NCBI GenBank assembly: GCA_036260935.1
Contig: DATALQ010000049.1
Span: forward strand, 1 to 64,000
DNA length: 64,000 nt
Reading direction: 5' to 3'
From: JAEYOM01 sp036260935
GTDB taxonomy: Bacteria > Bacillota > Clostridia > Acetivibrionales > DTU013
Numbering within the stretch: position 1 is the stretch's first letter; the number at the start of each line of letters is the position of its first letter. A program made the translations under genes and the position numbers. Of the stretch, positions 53,794-63,220 are shown piece by piece. The notes beneath the pieces were generated by a model, which worked only from the letters and a program-made list of their open reading frames with translations, searched no databases and was not told where the DNA came from.

Positions 53794-54051
53794 ATGAATA
53801 CTATTTATGAAAATGAATTGCTTTTAAACTTGGATAAACTACATACAACCGATTTGGGAGTTCTGCGAATCAGGAAAAACCTTTCTTTAGGTACGGATGA
53901 TGTCGTTTGTTGGTGCAAATCAAAGATACAAAACCCGAGTTCTTCAATAATCAGAAAAGGGAAGAATTGGTATATCAATATAGATAATTGTGTTATTACA
54001 GTAAATGCTTACAGTTATACAATTATAACGGCACATATGATAAAGAAATAG
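53794..54051 (+). CDS. DUF3781-family protein
   Basis: An 85-residue soluble protein I associate with DUF3781 from its pattern NLDKLHTTDLGVLRIRKNL ... DDVVCWCK ... RKGKNWYINIDNCVITVNAYSYTIITAH. The ATG at 53794 has GGTAAGGAAA upstream. The function of the family is unknown to me. It is 40 bp from the efflux operon but may be independent. Confidence 0.72.
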   Translation: MNTIYENELLLNLDKLHTTDLGVLRIRKNLSLGTDDVVCWCKSKIQNPSSSIIRKGKNWYINIDNCVITVNAYSYTIITAHMIKK

Positions 54052-54156
54052 TTGCAATCACAGGCATATTAGCCTCTGCAACTGTAACAAATCCATATTG
54101 CATACTTGTTTACAAATTCGTAGAAGAAAATTTATATAATCGTTGGAAGGCTTCAA

Positions 54157-54642
54157 ATGGTTGTGAAGATTGTCAAAATGTATACGGGAAATTTACCGGC
54201 ACTGCGGTTAATAGGAAAGCGGTGTAACTGTGAAATTCATAATTTCATCGCGGACTGGGATGAGTGGATCGAGAACGGTTGGTTTGAACAACTTGAAAAA
54301 TTGCATCCCACGCCTGAAAACGGGAATATGTATCTTGGAGTGACCGATAACAACGGCGGCTACTGGATTGGATTGCTTTTCCCACCAAACACACCTGCAC
54401 CTAACGGCTTTGAATATGCAGAAATTCCTGCGACTCGATATGCCATCTCGCAGTTTGATGGAAAAAAGGACAAAGAACTTTTGAATGTAGATGGGATTAA
54501 TCTTATTATTGAGGAAATGCACAAGCATGGTCTGCCCCCTGCTCCGCTTTGGGGTGGTTGGTGTATTGAAAAATACAGTCGTCCCATTACTTCGGACGGA
54601 AATGGCAGAGTGCTTCGGGAATGTTTGTATGAGATGCAATAA
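54157..54642 (+). CDS. Stand-alone GyrI-like effector-binding domain protein
   Basis: A 161-aa protein consisting only of a GyrI-like small-molecule-binding domain, without a helix-turn-helix. The pattern KIVKMYTGNLPALRLIGKRC, then GYWIGLLFP and FEYAEIPATRYAISQFDGK, resembles the C-terminal half of AraC/MerR sensors. GGAAGG precedes the ATG, and a TATAAT at 54135-54140 may be its promoter. It could be a free drug-binding protein or a truncated regulator. Confidence 0.78.
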   Translation: MVVKIVKMYTGNLPALRLIGKRCNCEIHNFIADWDEWIENGWFEQLEKLHPTPENGNMYLGVTDNNGGYWIGLLFPPNTPAPNGFEYAEIPATRYAISQFDGKKDKELLNVDGINLIIEEMHKHGLPPAPLWGGWCIEKYSRPITSDGNGRVLRECLYEMQ

Positions 54643-55017
54643 CGATTCGCAGTTAATAAGCGCAATTCCTTGGACGGTATAAAAGCAGACCTAATGATAT
54701 TTCGCCTCCATTTCTGTCATTCGGTTTCAAATCTGCATCCGGTTGAAACTTAAGATTCCGTCTACCCATTGATATTCCTCTATTTCAGGGTTTATTGTGA
54801 GCAGAACGGAATTGTTGAATAGGACTTCGAAAGGGGTCATAATTTGAAAAAATGGTCGGTAGAAATGTCGGTAGAAAAACCGCAGGTCATACCGACAAGA
54901 GACCGCAGGTAGATCATAGAACGGTCAGGTATATCAATATAATTAGTTAAAATTTCCAAATAGAAGTGGTGTACAGGCTATATTTTATCGTTAAATTCGT
55001 ATAATATATAAGAGTAA
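54643..55017. other. Gene-poor intergenic stretch
   Basis: No supported gene. On the minus strand 54727-54840 is an open frame of 37 codons (MTPFEVLFNN ... EEYQWVDGIL) without a ribosome site, which may be a gene remnant. Short direct repeats (GTCGGTAGAAA twice, ACCGCAGGT twice) lie at about 54850-54910. Confidence 0.4.
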
Positions 55018-55036
55018 TTGTTTCAAATTGAAACAA
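55018..55036. promoter_or_regulatory. Inverted repeat operator candidate
   Basis: TTGTTTCAA and TTGAAACAA around a single central base, directly after TATAAT (55000-55005). It spans the likely transcription start, which is the usual place for an autoregulatory operator. A weaker inverted repeat GTGGTAA/TTATCAC follows near 55060. Confidence 0.5.
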
Positions 55037-55108
55037 ATATATTGCACTTACGGGCATAAAGTGGTAAGATTTTATCACGTTCCGCGTCAGGTGAAAGGAG
55101 GTCTGTGT

Positions 55109-55285
55109 ATGGCTACGAACAGCATATTAAAAGACATAAACATTAACAGCAAGCAGCTTGGCAGGAACTTTGTTTCGGCGCTTGAAAACGCTGAAAATAA
55201 AAAGTCCAAGGAAGTTGTGTTAAGTAAAGCCTGCACGACCATCAGAAAAGACCAGATAAAAGCACTGTTTGAGGTCAAAAAGTGA
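55109..55285 (+). CDS. Small protein paired with a GNAT enzyme (candidate antitoxin)
   Basis: A 58-residue charged protein with a Lys/Ser-rich centre (ALENAENKKSKEVVLSK) and a C-terminal helix (KDQIKALFEVKK). GAAAGGAGG gives a strong ribosome site for ATG 55109; the longer frame upstream lacks one. Its stop overlaps the next start as GTGA. Size, order and coupling resemble toxin-antitoxin pairs, with the antitoxin first. No known DNA-binding fold is clear. Confidence 0.7.
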   Translation: MATNSILKDININSKQLGRNFVSALENAENKKSKEVVLSKACTTIRKDQIKALFEVKK

Positions 55286-55908
55286 GTGACGGCAACACAT
55301 CAAAAGGGTATTTCATTGTAAATCTTGCTGATATGTTAACAGAAATCGGGGAGAATGCCACAAAAAGCATTCTCCTCGAATTTTCATGCCCTGTTAATAG
55401 CGATGTCGAGTACTTTATTAAGCAAAAGGCTATAGAATTCTCCAGGCAGTCTCTGGCAAAAACCCACCTAGTATTCTGTTCATATAAATCAGAAGTAGTC
55501 CTTATCGGATACTTCTCTTTAGCAAATAAATTTATCCTCGTTAACCCTGATATATTAAGTAATAACAAGCGAAAGCGCATCACCAAATTCGGCATATACA
55601 ATAAAGAAACAAAGAAATACATTATATCAGCACCCTTAATAGCCCAGTTGGGCAAAAACTTCAAATATAAAGACAAGAGACTAATATCGGGGAACGAGCT
55701 TCTAAAAATGGCATGCGATAAAGTTCAAGAGGCTCAAAGCTACATCGGCGGTAAAATTGTTTATCTTGAATGCGAGGACAAGCCTGTGTTGAATCAGTTC
55801 TACACAGACAGCGGCTTCATCAGGTTCGGTGCCAGGGAACTCGATGAAGATGAGAAGGGACTCATGTCAAGCAAGCAGCTAGTGCAGATGCTGAAATATC
55901 TGGACTGA
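55282..55908 (+). CDS. GNAT-fold acetyltransferase (candidate toxin)
   Basis: A 208-aa protein with a GNAT-like acetyl-CoA region (APLIAQLGKNFKY, where Q-x-x-G-K-N fits motif A) and the GNAT C-terminal strand-helix YLECEDKPVLNQFYTDSGFIRFGARE. The GTG start overlaps the stop of the 58-aa gene by 4 bp, and GAGGTC lies 7 nt upstream. GNAT toxins acetylate aminoacyl-tRNA, but whether this one does is inference. A plain metabolic acetyltransferase is the alternative. Confidence 0.75.
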   Translation: MSDGNTSKGYFIVNLADMLTEIGENATKSILLEFSCPVNSDVEYFIKQKAIEFSRQSLAKTHLVFCSYKSEVVLIGYFSLANKFILVNPDILSNNKRKRITKFGIYNKETKKYIISAPLIAQLGKNFKYKDKRLISGNELLKMACDKVQEAQSYIGGKIVYLECEDKPVLNQFYTDSGFIRFGARELDEDEKGLMSSKQLVQMLKYLD

Positions 55909-56050
55909 TGCTGACCACTATCAATGGTAGTACAGTCTGCCTGTTCTCATAAGCCTCAGCCAATATATATTCATTGTTACTTATTTACCTCACAATTTTT
56001 TCTCTATTTATAAAATTGATACGATAAAGATAAAGTAAGGGTAACACAGT

Positions 56051-56093
56051 AAAAAGGCTCTCAGGTTTAAAGTCCTGAAAGCCTTTAATTTTT
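56051..56093. terminator. Terminator shared by the GNAT gene and tRNA-Arg
   Basis: A stem AAAAAGGCTCTCAGG / CCTGAAAGCCTTT with T-rich flanks on both strands. On the minus strand it directly follows the tRNA CCA end. Confidence 0.85.
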
Positions 56094-56170
56094 TGGTGCG
56101 CCCGAGAGGATTCGAACCTCCGGCCTGCGGTTTAGGAAACCGACGCTCTATCCTGCTGAGCTACGGGCGC
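56094..56170 (-). tRNA. tRNA-Arg (anticodon CCT)
   Basis: On the minus strand a full cloverleaf is present: acceptor GCGCCCG/CGGGCGC, D-arm with AGCTCAGCAGGATAGAGC, an anticodon stem-loop with CCT (plus-strand 56134-56136), T-arm GGAGG-TTCGAAT-CCTCT, discriminator A and encoded CCA. It decodes AGG. Confidence 0.97.
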
Positions 56171-56188
56171 ATGTATCAACGGAATATT

Positions 56189-56218
56189 ATTTTACACTGA
56201 ATCCGCCGCTTTTGTCAA
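56189..56218 (-). promoter_or_regulatory. Promoter of tRNA-Arg
   Basis: On the minus strand TTGACA (56218-56213), an 18-bp spacer and TAAAAT (56194-56189), about 20 bp from the mature tRNA 5' end. Confidence 0.75.
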
Positions 56219-56371
56219 GCCTGGATTAGATTATCCCATGGTAGCTAAAATGTACCATGACATGTCTGCCGATTGCTCAACAACTCAGATGCTCCAAAAA
56301 CGCGTCTGCATATTAAACAGGTGGCAGATTCTGCCGATATTTATACTGGAATATGCTTTCGGAGGGTTATC

Positions 56372-59300
56372 ATGATGCTTTTTACAGGCAGAAGCCGGAT
56401 CAAACGGCAGCGGGACGGCGTTATCGACGGGCAGACCGCTGAGTATAACATAAATCATACACTCAAGAAGACCTTTCTTTTTCTTCTTTTTGTTTTCGCA
56501 GTATTCATCCTCTCGGCGCAGAGTGCGTTCGGAACCAGCTTCGTACCTTCGCCGGGCTCGCCTGATTCGGATACGAAAATCAGGCTGGACTGGTCGTCCG
56601 TTCCCGGAGCCCAAACATATGTCATCTCCAGGGACAGCGGTTCTGGATTTGCCGAAGTTGAAACAATAGATGTAGGCCATGTGCAGGATCCTCTGACTTA
56701 TACGGATACGGGACTTCAGCCCGAGAAGACTTACAGGTACAGACTGGTTGCGTTATCCGATGCAGGCTCGCCATTACTGTTGGATAGGGCGTATGAGAAG
56801 ATCTGCGTCGCGACTACCACGAAAATGATTCGGCCTTACGGCCTTAGGGCTGTATTCGACATAAACTCCAGGACAGCAATCTTGAGCTGGAACTGCTCGG
56901 GACTTGCGACAGGCAGTGTTATAAACCGGACTGAAAACGGAATTACAACGCCCATATCTACAGCCGACACTACTTCCGCAGCCATTACTATTGACGGGAG
57001 CAGTTCGGTTCGATTCACAGTAAGCTCGACCGCTGTAGGGATACCTGCGTCCAACGCATCGGACCCGATTACCATAATACCGGTACAGCAGCCAATATTG
57101 CAGGCGGTTTCAAGCAACGGCAGGGCCACGATATCGTGGGACAGCTTTCCACAGATCAGCCTGTTCCAGCTCGAACGCGCCAGGTGGAATGACACGTCAA
57201 AATACTGGGAAAACTGGACCTTGATCAATTCCGCCCTTACAGGCACGAGTACTACCGATACGCCTGCCGAAGGCGGACAGTACCGGTACAGACTCAGTGC
57301 CAAACAGGGCAGCGGATACACAGGCTACAGCAGTATAACCGATCTTACCAATGGGCTGCCTGCGCCTGCGAACCTCAAGCTTGCTGTTTTGGATACCGGC
57401 AGTGTCAGCCTGACCTGGACGAATGGGCCCGGCAATACGGCAAATATACAGATTCTTCGAAAGCTTGCGGATGGTTCCTTTACTCAAATCAAAATGCTTT
57501 CCGGCTCGGAAACGTCCTGTATCGATCAGGTACCCGTTACCAATGGCACTACTTATACCTACCGTGTACGGGCTTTTATTCCTCCGTCAAATTACTCTCC
57601 GGCAGCCGAAGCGAGCATTACCGCAGCACTCCCCGACACGCCGGGGCAGTTGTACGCATATGTGACTTCCACTACCGCCATAACGCTTAACTGGACCGAC
57701 CGTTCGACCAACGAGCAGGAATACCGGATAGAACGCCTCACCAACGCCGGTGTATTCACGCAGATCGCTGTGCTTCCGGCAGTTACCGGTTCGGCTATCG
57801 GCATAACATACACCGACAGTACGGTGCTGGCGGGCGATACATACATATACCGGGTTCGGGCCTGGAATGCAATGGGGTATTCACCGTATTCCAATGAAGT
57901 AACGGTAAATGCCTGGGATTCAGTCGCCCCTGCTACTCTTGTCGTAACTCCCGTTTCCTCATCGAGGATCGACCTGGCCTGGAGTTATACAGGCACCGAA
58001 AGCTACAATACTATAATCGAGCGAAAGACGGGCACGGACGGCACATGGGCGCCCATCTACACGACGGCGCTGGGGACGGTTAAATACAGCGATACCGGTC
58101 TGGCGGCAAATACAAGATATTTTTACCGCGTCAAGAAAGCGTTGGGAACAGGGTCGGCCGGTATTGCATTTCCGGCCGGCAATATCGGGATAGGAGCTTA
58201 TACCTATCTGGGCACTCTCTCACTCACCGGGGCGGCGGATACCGGGAACAGGATATATCTCTCCTGGTCCGGCAACTCCGCGGGAGCCGATGTCGTCATA
58301 GAGAGAAAAATGCCCAACGGAAGCTTCAGCGCGCTTACGACCGTGGGGCCGTCGGCCTATTACTGGTACGACAACACCGGACTTGTTCCGAGCGCGTCAT
58401 ATACCTACAGGATCAAGGCCAAAACTACAACAAATGAGTCCCAGTATTCGAGCGAGATTACAGTTCGGAACCTTTATCTCGAGCCTCCGACGGGGTTGAG
58501 CGTTTCTGTGGTTACAAGCTCTGCGATTACGTTGAAATGGACCGATAACTCCAGCGATGAAAACGGCTTTGAAATATGGCGGTATACGGAAGGCTCCGGT
58601 ACCTTCACTCTCTACGCCACTGTCGGTAAAAATATCACGACCTTCACCGACAAATTAATAAATTACGGCGTGCGTTATCAATACAAGGTCAGGGCTTACG
58701 TAGCGTCGGGCAGCATGTATTCTCCTTTTTCGGGCACTGCTTCCGTCGGTATCGGACTGATAAATCCGCCGGCCAACCTCTACTATGAATATGTTTCAAG
58801 CAACCAGATCATGCTTAGGTGGACCGATACCTCGGATAATGAAACCGGCTTCAAGGTGGAATGGAAGAAGGAAATGGAAGGCGAATGGAGCATATATAAA
58901 TGGATGGACGCAGGCTATACGGCCTGCCAGGTCACCGAGCTCAATCCCTATACCAAGTATTATTTCAGGGTCAGGGTTTACAGCAACACAGGCAGCGTCG
59001 ACGCGCTGAGCAATGAGATACTCGTTACGACCGCTGTGCCTGCTGCGCCCTCAGACGTAAAGGCAGTATCGCTCTCGGCCAATCAGGCCAAGATAACCTG
59101 GAAGGACAATTCGGACGGCGAGGATGGCTTCAGAGTCTTGAAAAAACCTTCGAACGGGTATTATTTCGAGGTGGTGGCCGAGTTAAAGAAGAATATTACT
59201 TCCTATACCGACAACTTGGTTGTGCCGGGCAGCCTGTTCTATTACAAGGTAGTTTCGTACAATGCGACGGGCTCTTCGGAAAGCTTGGAAACAAGTGTAA

Positions 59301-59869
59301 GGATAAACACAAAAGCCTACTTTTCAGATCTTGGCAGCGTGCCCTGGGCGAGGGACGCCATTGAAAATCTGGCGGGTCTCGGAGTGATACAGGGTGTAAG
59401 AGGTACGATTTTTAAGCCGAACGGAACTATAACCAAGGCCGAATTCACGGCAATAGTCGTGCGAGCATTCAATTTCGACACATCGACTGTGGGAAGCCTG
59501 GCAGACGTCAGATCGAACAAGTGGTATTACAGGGACATAATGGTTGCAGAAAACCTTGGAATCATATCGGGCGATTCACAAAACAGGTTTTATCCGGAAA
59601 CTCCGATAACAAGGGAGGAGATCGCGAAAATCCTGTTCAAGGCTCTCGAGGTATCGGGCAAGGAATTTACGCTGCACGACAACTCGGTCCTGGAGAAATT
59701 CAACGATAAGAACCGGATATCGCCCGATGCCCTGGCAAGCGTTGCGACACTGGTCGGCGAAGGCATCATTGAAGGTGTTTCCGACAATGCGATCGGGCCC
59801 CGCAATACGGCGACGAGGGCACAGGCCGCGGTAATCATGTACAGGACCCTCAACAGGATCAATAAATGA
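56372..59869 (+). CDS. Large FN3-repeat surface protein with C-terminal SLH domains
   Basis: A 1165-residue envelope protein. A basic, unusually long N-terminus (about 34 residues) precedes the hydrophobic signal segment (about 36-55, ending SAQSAFG). About ten fibronectin-type-III-like repeats follow, each with the landmark (I/L)xLxW(T/S)D and a Y-x-Y-(R/K)-V/I strand. The last 180 residues (from about 983) hold three S-layer homology domains (FSDLGSVPWARDAIENL, KWYYRDIMVAENLGI, ATRAQAAVIMYR) that bind pyruvylated cell-wall polymer. CGGAGGG precedes the ATG at 56372. It is probably a structural or glycan-interacting protein; no catalytic domain is seen. Confidence 0.9.
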   Translation: MMLFTGRSRIKRQRDGVIDGQTAEYNINHTLKKTFLFLLFVFAVFILSAQSAFGTSFVPSPGSPDSDTKIRLDWSSVPGAQTYVISRDSGSGFAEVETIDVGHVQDPLTYTDTGLQPEKTYRYRLVALSDAGSPLLLDRAYEKICVATTTKMIRPYGLRAVFDINSRTAILSWNCSGLATGSVINRTENGITTPISTADTTSAAITIDGSSSVRFTVSSTAVGIPASNASDPITIIPVQQPILQAVSSNGRATISWDSFPQISLFQLERARWNDTSKYWENWTLINSALTGTSTTDTPAEGGQYRYRLSAKQGSGYTGYSSITDLTNGLPAPANLKLAVLDTGSVSLTWTNGPGNTANIQILRKLADGSFTQIKMLSGSETSCIDQVPVTNGTTYTYRVRAFIPPSNYSPAAEASITAALPDTPGQLYAYVTSTTAITLNWTDRSTNEQEYRIERLTNAGVFTQIAVLPAVTGSAIGITYTDSTVLAGDTYIYRVRAWNAMGYSPYSNEVTVNAWDSVAPATLVVTPVSSSRIDLAWSYTGTESYNTIIERKTGTDGTWAPIYTTALGTVKYSDTGLAANTRYFYRVKKALGTGSAGIAFPAGNIGIGAYTYLGTLSLTGAADTGNRIYLSWSGNSAGADVVIERKMPNGSFSALTTVGPSAYYWYDNTGLVPSASYTYRIKAKTTTNESQYSSEITVRNLYLEPPTGLSVSVVTSSAITLKWTDNSSDENGFEIWRYTEGSGTFTLYATVGKNITTFTDKLINYGVRYQYKVRAYVASGSMYSPFSGTASVGIGLINPPANLYYEYVSSNQIMLRWTDTSDNETGFKVEWKKEMEGEWSIYKWMDAGYTACQVTELNPYTKYYFRVRVYSNTGSVDALSNEILVTTAVPAAPSDVKAVSLSANQAKITWKDNSDGEDGFRVLKKPSNGYYFEVVAELKKNITSYTDNLVVPGSLFYYKVVSYNATGSSESLETSVRINTKAYFSDLGSVPWARDAIENLAGLGVIQGVRGTIFKPNGTITKAEFTAIVVRAFNFDTSTVGSLADVRSNKWYYRDIMVAENLGIISGDSQNRFYPETPITREEIAKILFKALEVSGKEFTLHDNSVLEKFNDKNRISPDALASVATLVGEGIIEGVSDNAIGPRNTATRAQAAVIMYRTLNRINK

Positions 59870-60053
59870 CCTATGTTCCAGTAGCGGTAATCCCGATTTG
59901 GGGAAAGCTTACAGGCTAAATTTTAGTCCAATGGTATATTTACAGTATCGCATAAATACTGGTAAAATTCATTTTCGGAGGATATAATATTTAATGAGGC
60001 GCCCTCGGACGCCACATCAATATTTCCCGAAAGGGAACCTAAGAGGTGGATTT

Positions 60054-61853
60054 ATGGCCGGTAACAAGTTGCCAGCAAGAGACGAGATCGAAGCCAGATA
60101 CAAGTGGAAGCTTGAAGATATCTATGCAAGCGACGCAGAATGGGAAGAGGATTTTAAGAAAGTACGCCGGATGTCCGAAGATATGGCCAAATACAGGGGC
60201 AAACTTGCCGGCGACATGCAGACGCTTCTCGAGTGCCTGAAGTCCGGCGAGGAAATGCAGGCCCTGAACGACAAGATATTTGTGTACGCCAGGATGAGGC
60301 GTGATGAAAATAATGCGGAGGCCAGATACCAGGCGCTTACCGACAGGGCGATGAGCCTTAGCACGGAGGTATATGCATCTGTTTCTTACATAGTACCTGA
60401 AATCATTACCATAGATGAAGCCATGCTGAGAAAAAGCCTCGATGAGGTCGAAGGCTTTTCGATATACAGACAGTATATTTCTGAGATTCTGAGGCAAAAA
60501 CAGCATATACTTTCACACAGGGAGGAAGAGCTGCTGGCCCGATCCGCGGAAGTCGCGGAAGCGCCCTCCGATATTTTCACCATGTTCAATAATGCCGACA
60601 TCAAGTTCGGTTCCATAAAGGATGAGAACGGCGAAGAGATGGAAGTCACCAAAGGCCGTTACAGCAGGTTCCTTGAATCCCACGACAGAAGAGTCAGGGC
60701 TGACGCATTCCATACGCTGTATGGGTCTTATACCGCTATGGGTAATACTCTGGCCTCCATGCTCAATAACGAGATAAAAAAGGACAAATTCTATGCTTCG
60801 GTCCGTAAATACGATTCAAGCCTCAGCTCGTCACTGGACAGTGACAATGTGCCTGTTGCGGTATATGACAACCTCATAGATACGGTCAACAGGAACCTGC
60901 CGCTGCTGCACCGCTACCTTAAGCTCCGGAAAAAGGCACTTAAGCTCGATGAGCTGCATATGTACGATCTTTACGTACCGATAGTTGAGGAACCTCCGAA
61001 GCACATTAAATATGAGGACGCGCTTGAAACAGTTAAGAAGGGACTCGCCCCGATGGGCAGCAGCTATATCGGGAGCCTGGAGAACGCGTTCGAAACGGGT
61101 TGGATCGACGTTTTCGAAAACCAGGGAAAAACCAGCGGGGCCTATTCATGGGGTACCCACCTGACGCATCCGTACGTGCTGCTGAATTATCAGGGTACTA
61201 TCAATGATGTTTTCACGATTGCTCACGAAATGGGGCACGCGATGCATTCCTATTATACAAACAGGACGCAGCCCTACATTTATTCGGAATACAGGATTTT
61301 TGTGGCGGAAGTGGCCTCAACCGTGAACGAATCTCTGCTTATGAATTACCTTCTGTCCGTCACTTCAGACAGGAAAGAACGCGCATATCTGCTGAATCAT
61401 TATCTTGAGGAGTTCCGTGGAACGCTTTTCAGGCAGACCATGTTTGCAGAATTCGAGAAGATGACCCACGGGCTGGTCGAAAGCGGCGAGGCCCTTAATG
61501 TACAGGAGTTCAGCAGGATATACAGAGAACTGAACGAAAGGTTCTTCAGTCCTGAAGTTGTAATAGACGACGAGATCTCGATGGAATGGTCGAGGATACC
61601 GCATTTCTATTCGAGCTTCTATGTCTACAAATACGCTACAGGGATCTCCGCGGCGACTTCGCTGTCTCAGCAGATACTGAAACAGGGCAGCCCTGCCGTA
61701 GACCGTTATACCGAGTTTTTGAAGAGCGGCGGCTCCGATTATCCGCTCGAGCTGTTGAAAAAGGCCGGCGTCGACCTGTCGAAGCCCGGACCCGTTGAGG
61801 ACGCTCTAAAGATGTTCGGGACGGTACTTGACGAGCTCGAGCAGCTGGTTTAG
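60054..61853 (+). CDS. pepF: Oligoendopeptidase F (M3 family)
   Basis: A cytoplasmic zinc oligopeptidase of 599 aa that degrades peptides of about 7-17 residues. The N-terminus LPARDEIEARYKWKLEDIY and the catalytic HEMGH (near residue 390, in IAHEMGHAMHSYY) with the downstream Glu in EVASTVNES are diagnostic. ATG 60054 has AAGAGGTGG upstream and matches the family start; ATG 59994 is an in-frame alternative. It is followed 43 bp later by an aminopeptidase, fitting joint peptide turnover. Confidence 0.95.
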   Translation: MAGNKLPARDEIEARYKWKLEDIYASDAEWEEDFKKVRRMSEDMAKYRGKLAGDMQTLLECLKSGEEMQALNDKIFVYARMRRDENNAEARYQALTDRAMSLSTEVYASVSYIVPEIITIDEAMLRKSLDEVEGFSIYRQYISEILRQKQHILSHREEELLARSAEVAEAPSDIFTMFNNADIKFGSIKDENGEEMEVTKGRYSRFLESHDRRVRADAFHTLYGSYTAMGNTLASMLNNEIKKDKFYASVRKYDSSLSSSLDSDNVPVAVYDNLIDTVNRNLPLLHRYLKLRKKALKLDELHMYDLYVPIVEEPPKHIKYEDALETVKKGLAPMGSSYIGSLENAFETGWIDVFENQGKTSGAYSWGTHLTHPYVLLNYQGTINDVFTIAHEMGHAMHSYYTNRTQPYIYSEYRIFVAEVASTVNESLLMNYLLSVTSDRKERAYLLNHYLEEFRGTLFRQTMFAEFEKMTHGLVESGEALNVQEFSRIYRELNERFFSPEVVIDDEISMEWSRIPHFYSSFYVYKYATGISAATSLSQQILKQGSPAVDRYTEFLKSGGSDYPLELLKKAGVDLSKPGPVEDALKMFGTVLDELEQLV

Positions 61854-61896
61854 TTTAGCAGGCAATTAAAATCTAATATAAAAGAGGATAGGACAT

Positions 61897-63012
61897 ATGA
61901 CAGATCAACGTATCAATGTACTTGCAAGGAATCTTGTAAATTACTCCTGCGACGTAAAACCAGGAGAGAAGGTCCTTATAGAAGCAAAGGGCTTCGAACT
62001 CCCGCTTACGAAGGCGCTTGTGGCAGAAGTATATAAAGCGGGCGGTGTACCGTTCGTTACCATAAAGAACGACGAGATAACGCGCGCTCTGCTAAACGGC
62101 TGCAATGAGGCTCAGATCAGGCTTATGGCAGATTTCGAGCTTGCAAGGATGAAAGAGATGGACGCTTACATCGGCGTCAGGTATGCCGACAATTCGAATG
62201 AGCTCGGCGATGTACCCGAGGATAGGATGAAGCTTTACCAGACTCTTTTCAACAAGCCCGTCCATTCGGAACAGAGGGTGGAGCACACTAAATGGGTCAT
62301 CCTGAGATATCCCAACGCCGCTATGGCTCAGATGGCCGAAATGTCTACCGAAGCCTTCGAAGATTTCTATTTCGATGTCTGCAACATGGATTACGACAGA
62401 ATGTCGCGGGCCATGGACGGATTGGTCGATATTATGAACAAGACCGATAAGGTCCACATAGTCGGAAAAAATACCGACCTGACCTTCTCCATAAAAGGGC
62501 TGCCGGCGGTCAAATGCGACGGCCACAGAAACATACCCGACGGGGAGGTTTACACGGCGCCCGTGAAGACCTCGGTAAACGGCAGGATAAGCTACAATAC
62601 TCCCTCCAAATACCAGGGCTATACCTATGAAAATATCACGCTCGATTTCAAGGACGGCAGGATCGTAAACGCCGCCGCCAACGATACGGAGAAAATCAAC
62701 AAGGTGTTCGATACCGATGAAGGCGCAAGGTATGTCGGTGAATTCTCGTTCGGTTTCAACCCGTATATCGAGAAACCTATGAAGGATACGCTTTTCGACG
62801 AAAAGATAAAAGGCAGCATACACTTTACGCCGGGCTGCTGCTATGATTCCTGTAATAACGGCAATAAATCGGCAATTCACTGGGATCTGGTATATATCCA
62901 GAGACCCGAGTACGGCGGCGGGGAAATCTGGTTCGACGATACGCTCGTAAGGAAGGACGGGTTGTTCGTACCGAAGGAGCTTCAGGTGCTTAACCCCGAT
63001 AATTTGAAGTAA
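61897..63012 (+). CDS. M29-family aminopeptidase (AmpS/PepS type)
   Basis: A 371-aa thermophilic-type metallo-aminopeptidase. It shows the family N-terminus (LARNLVNYSCDVKPGEKVLIEA), the conserved HTKWVILRYPN with MAQMAEMS, the ligand region GHRNIPDGEVYTAPV, and the C-terminal CCYDSCNNGNKSAIHWDLV. AAAAGAGGATAGG precedes the ATG. It is somewhat shorter than the usual 400-410 residues. It is probably co-transcribed with pepF. Confidence 0.93.
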   Translation: MTDQRINVLARNLVNYSCDVKPGEKVLIEAKGFELPLTKALVAEVYKAGGVPFVTIKNDEITRALLNGCNEAQIRLMADFELARMKEMDAYIGVRYADNSNELGDVPEDRMKLYQTLFNKPVHSEQRVEHTKWVILRYPNAAMAQMAEMSTEAFEDFYFDVCNMDYDRMSRAMDGLVDIMNKTDKVHIVGKNTDLTFSIKGLPAVKCDGHRNIPDGEVYTAPVKTSVNGRISYNTPSKYQGYTYENITLDFKDGRIVNAAANDTEKINKVFDTDEGARYVGEFSFGFNPYIEKPMKDTLFDEKIKGSIHFTPGCCYDSCNNGNKSAIHWDLVYIQRPEYGGGEIWFDDTLVRKDGLFVPKELQVLNPDNLK

Positions 63013-63034
63013 AAACGTGATAAGCGGCGGATTT

Positions 63035-63103
63035 CAATAGATTTCTGCAAGGCAGAAATGTTACATTAGTGAAACATTTCGCCGTAGGCGAAATATATTG
63101 TCA
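63035..63103. repeat. 69-bp two-hairpin element, copy A
   Basis: It contains ATTTCT-GCAAGGC-AGAAAT and TTTCGCC-GTA-GGCGAAA, each a small hairpin, joined by GTTACATTAGTGAAACA. It begins 22 bp after the aminopeptidase stop and is matched by copy B at 63221-63289. Confidence 0.85.
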
Positions 63104-63220
63104 AGCGGCGCCTTTCCGCTCCTCATTTATGAGGTATAAACTCCGGTGCTCAAGGCTTGCTTTCCTTGAACTCCTTGCTTCTGACGTTTTTACTGTAAAA
63201 GTCCCACAAGCTTCGCATTA

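Noticed and set aside
53988..54227. 79-residue plus-strand ORF between DUF3781 and the GyrI-like gene
   Set aside because: Overlaps both supported genes out of frame and has no ribosome site.
62092..62880. 262-residue minus-strand ORF
   Set aside because: Antisense shadow of the M29 aminopeptidase, which has clear family motifs.
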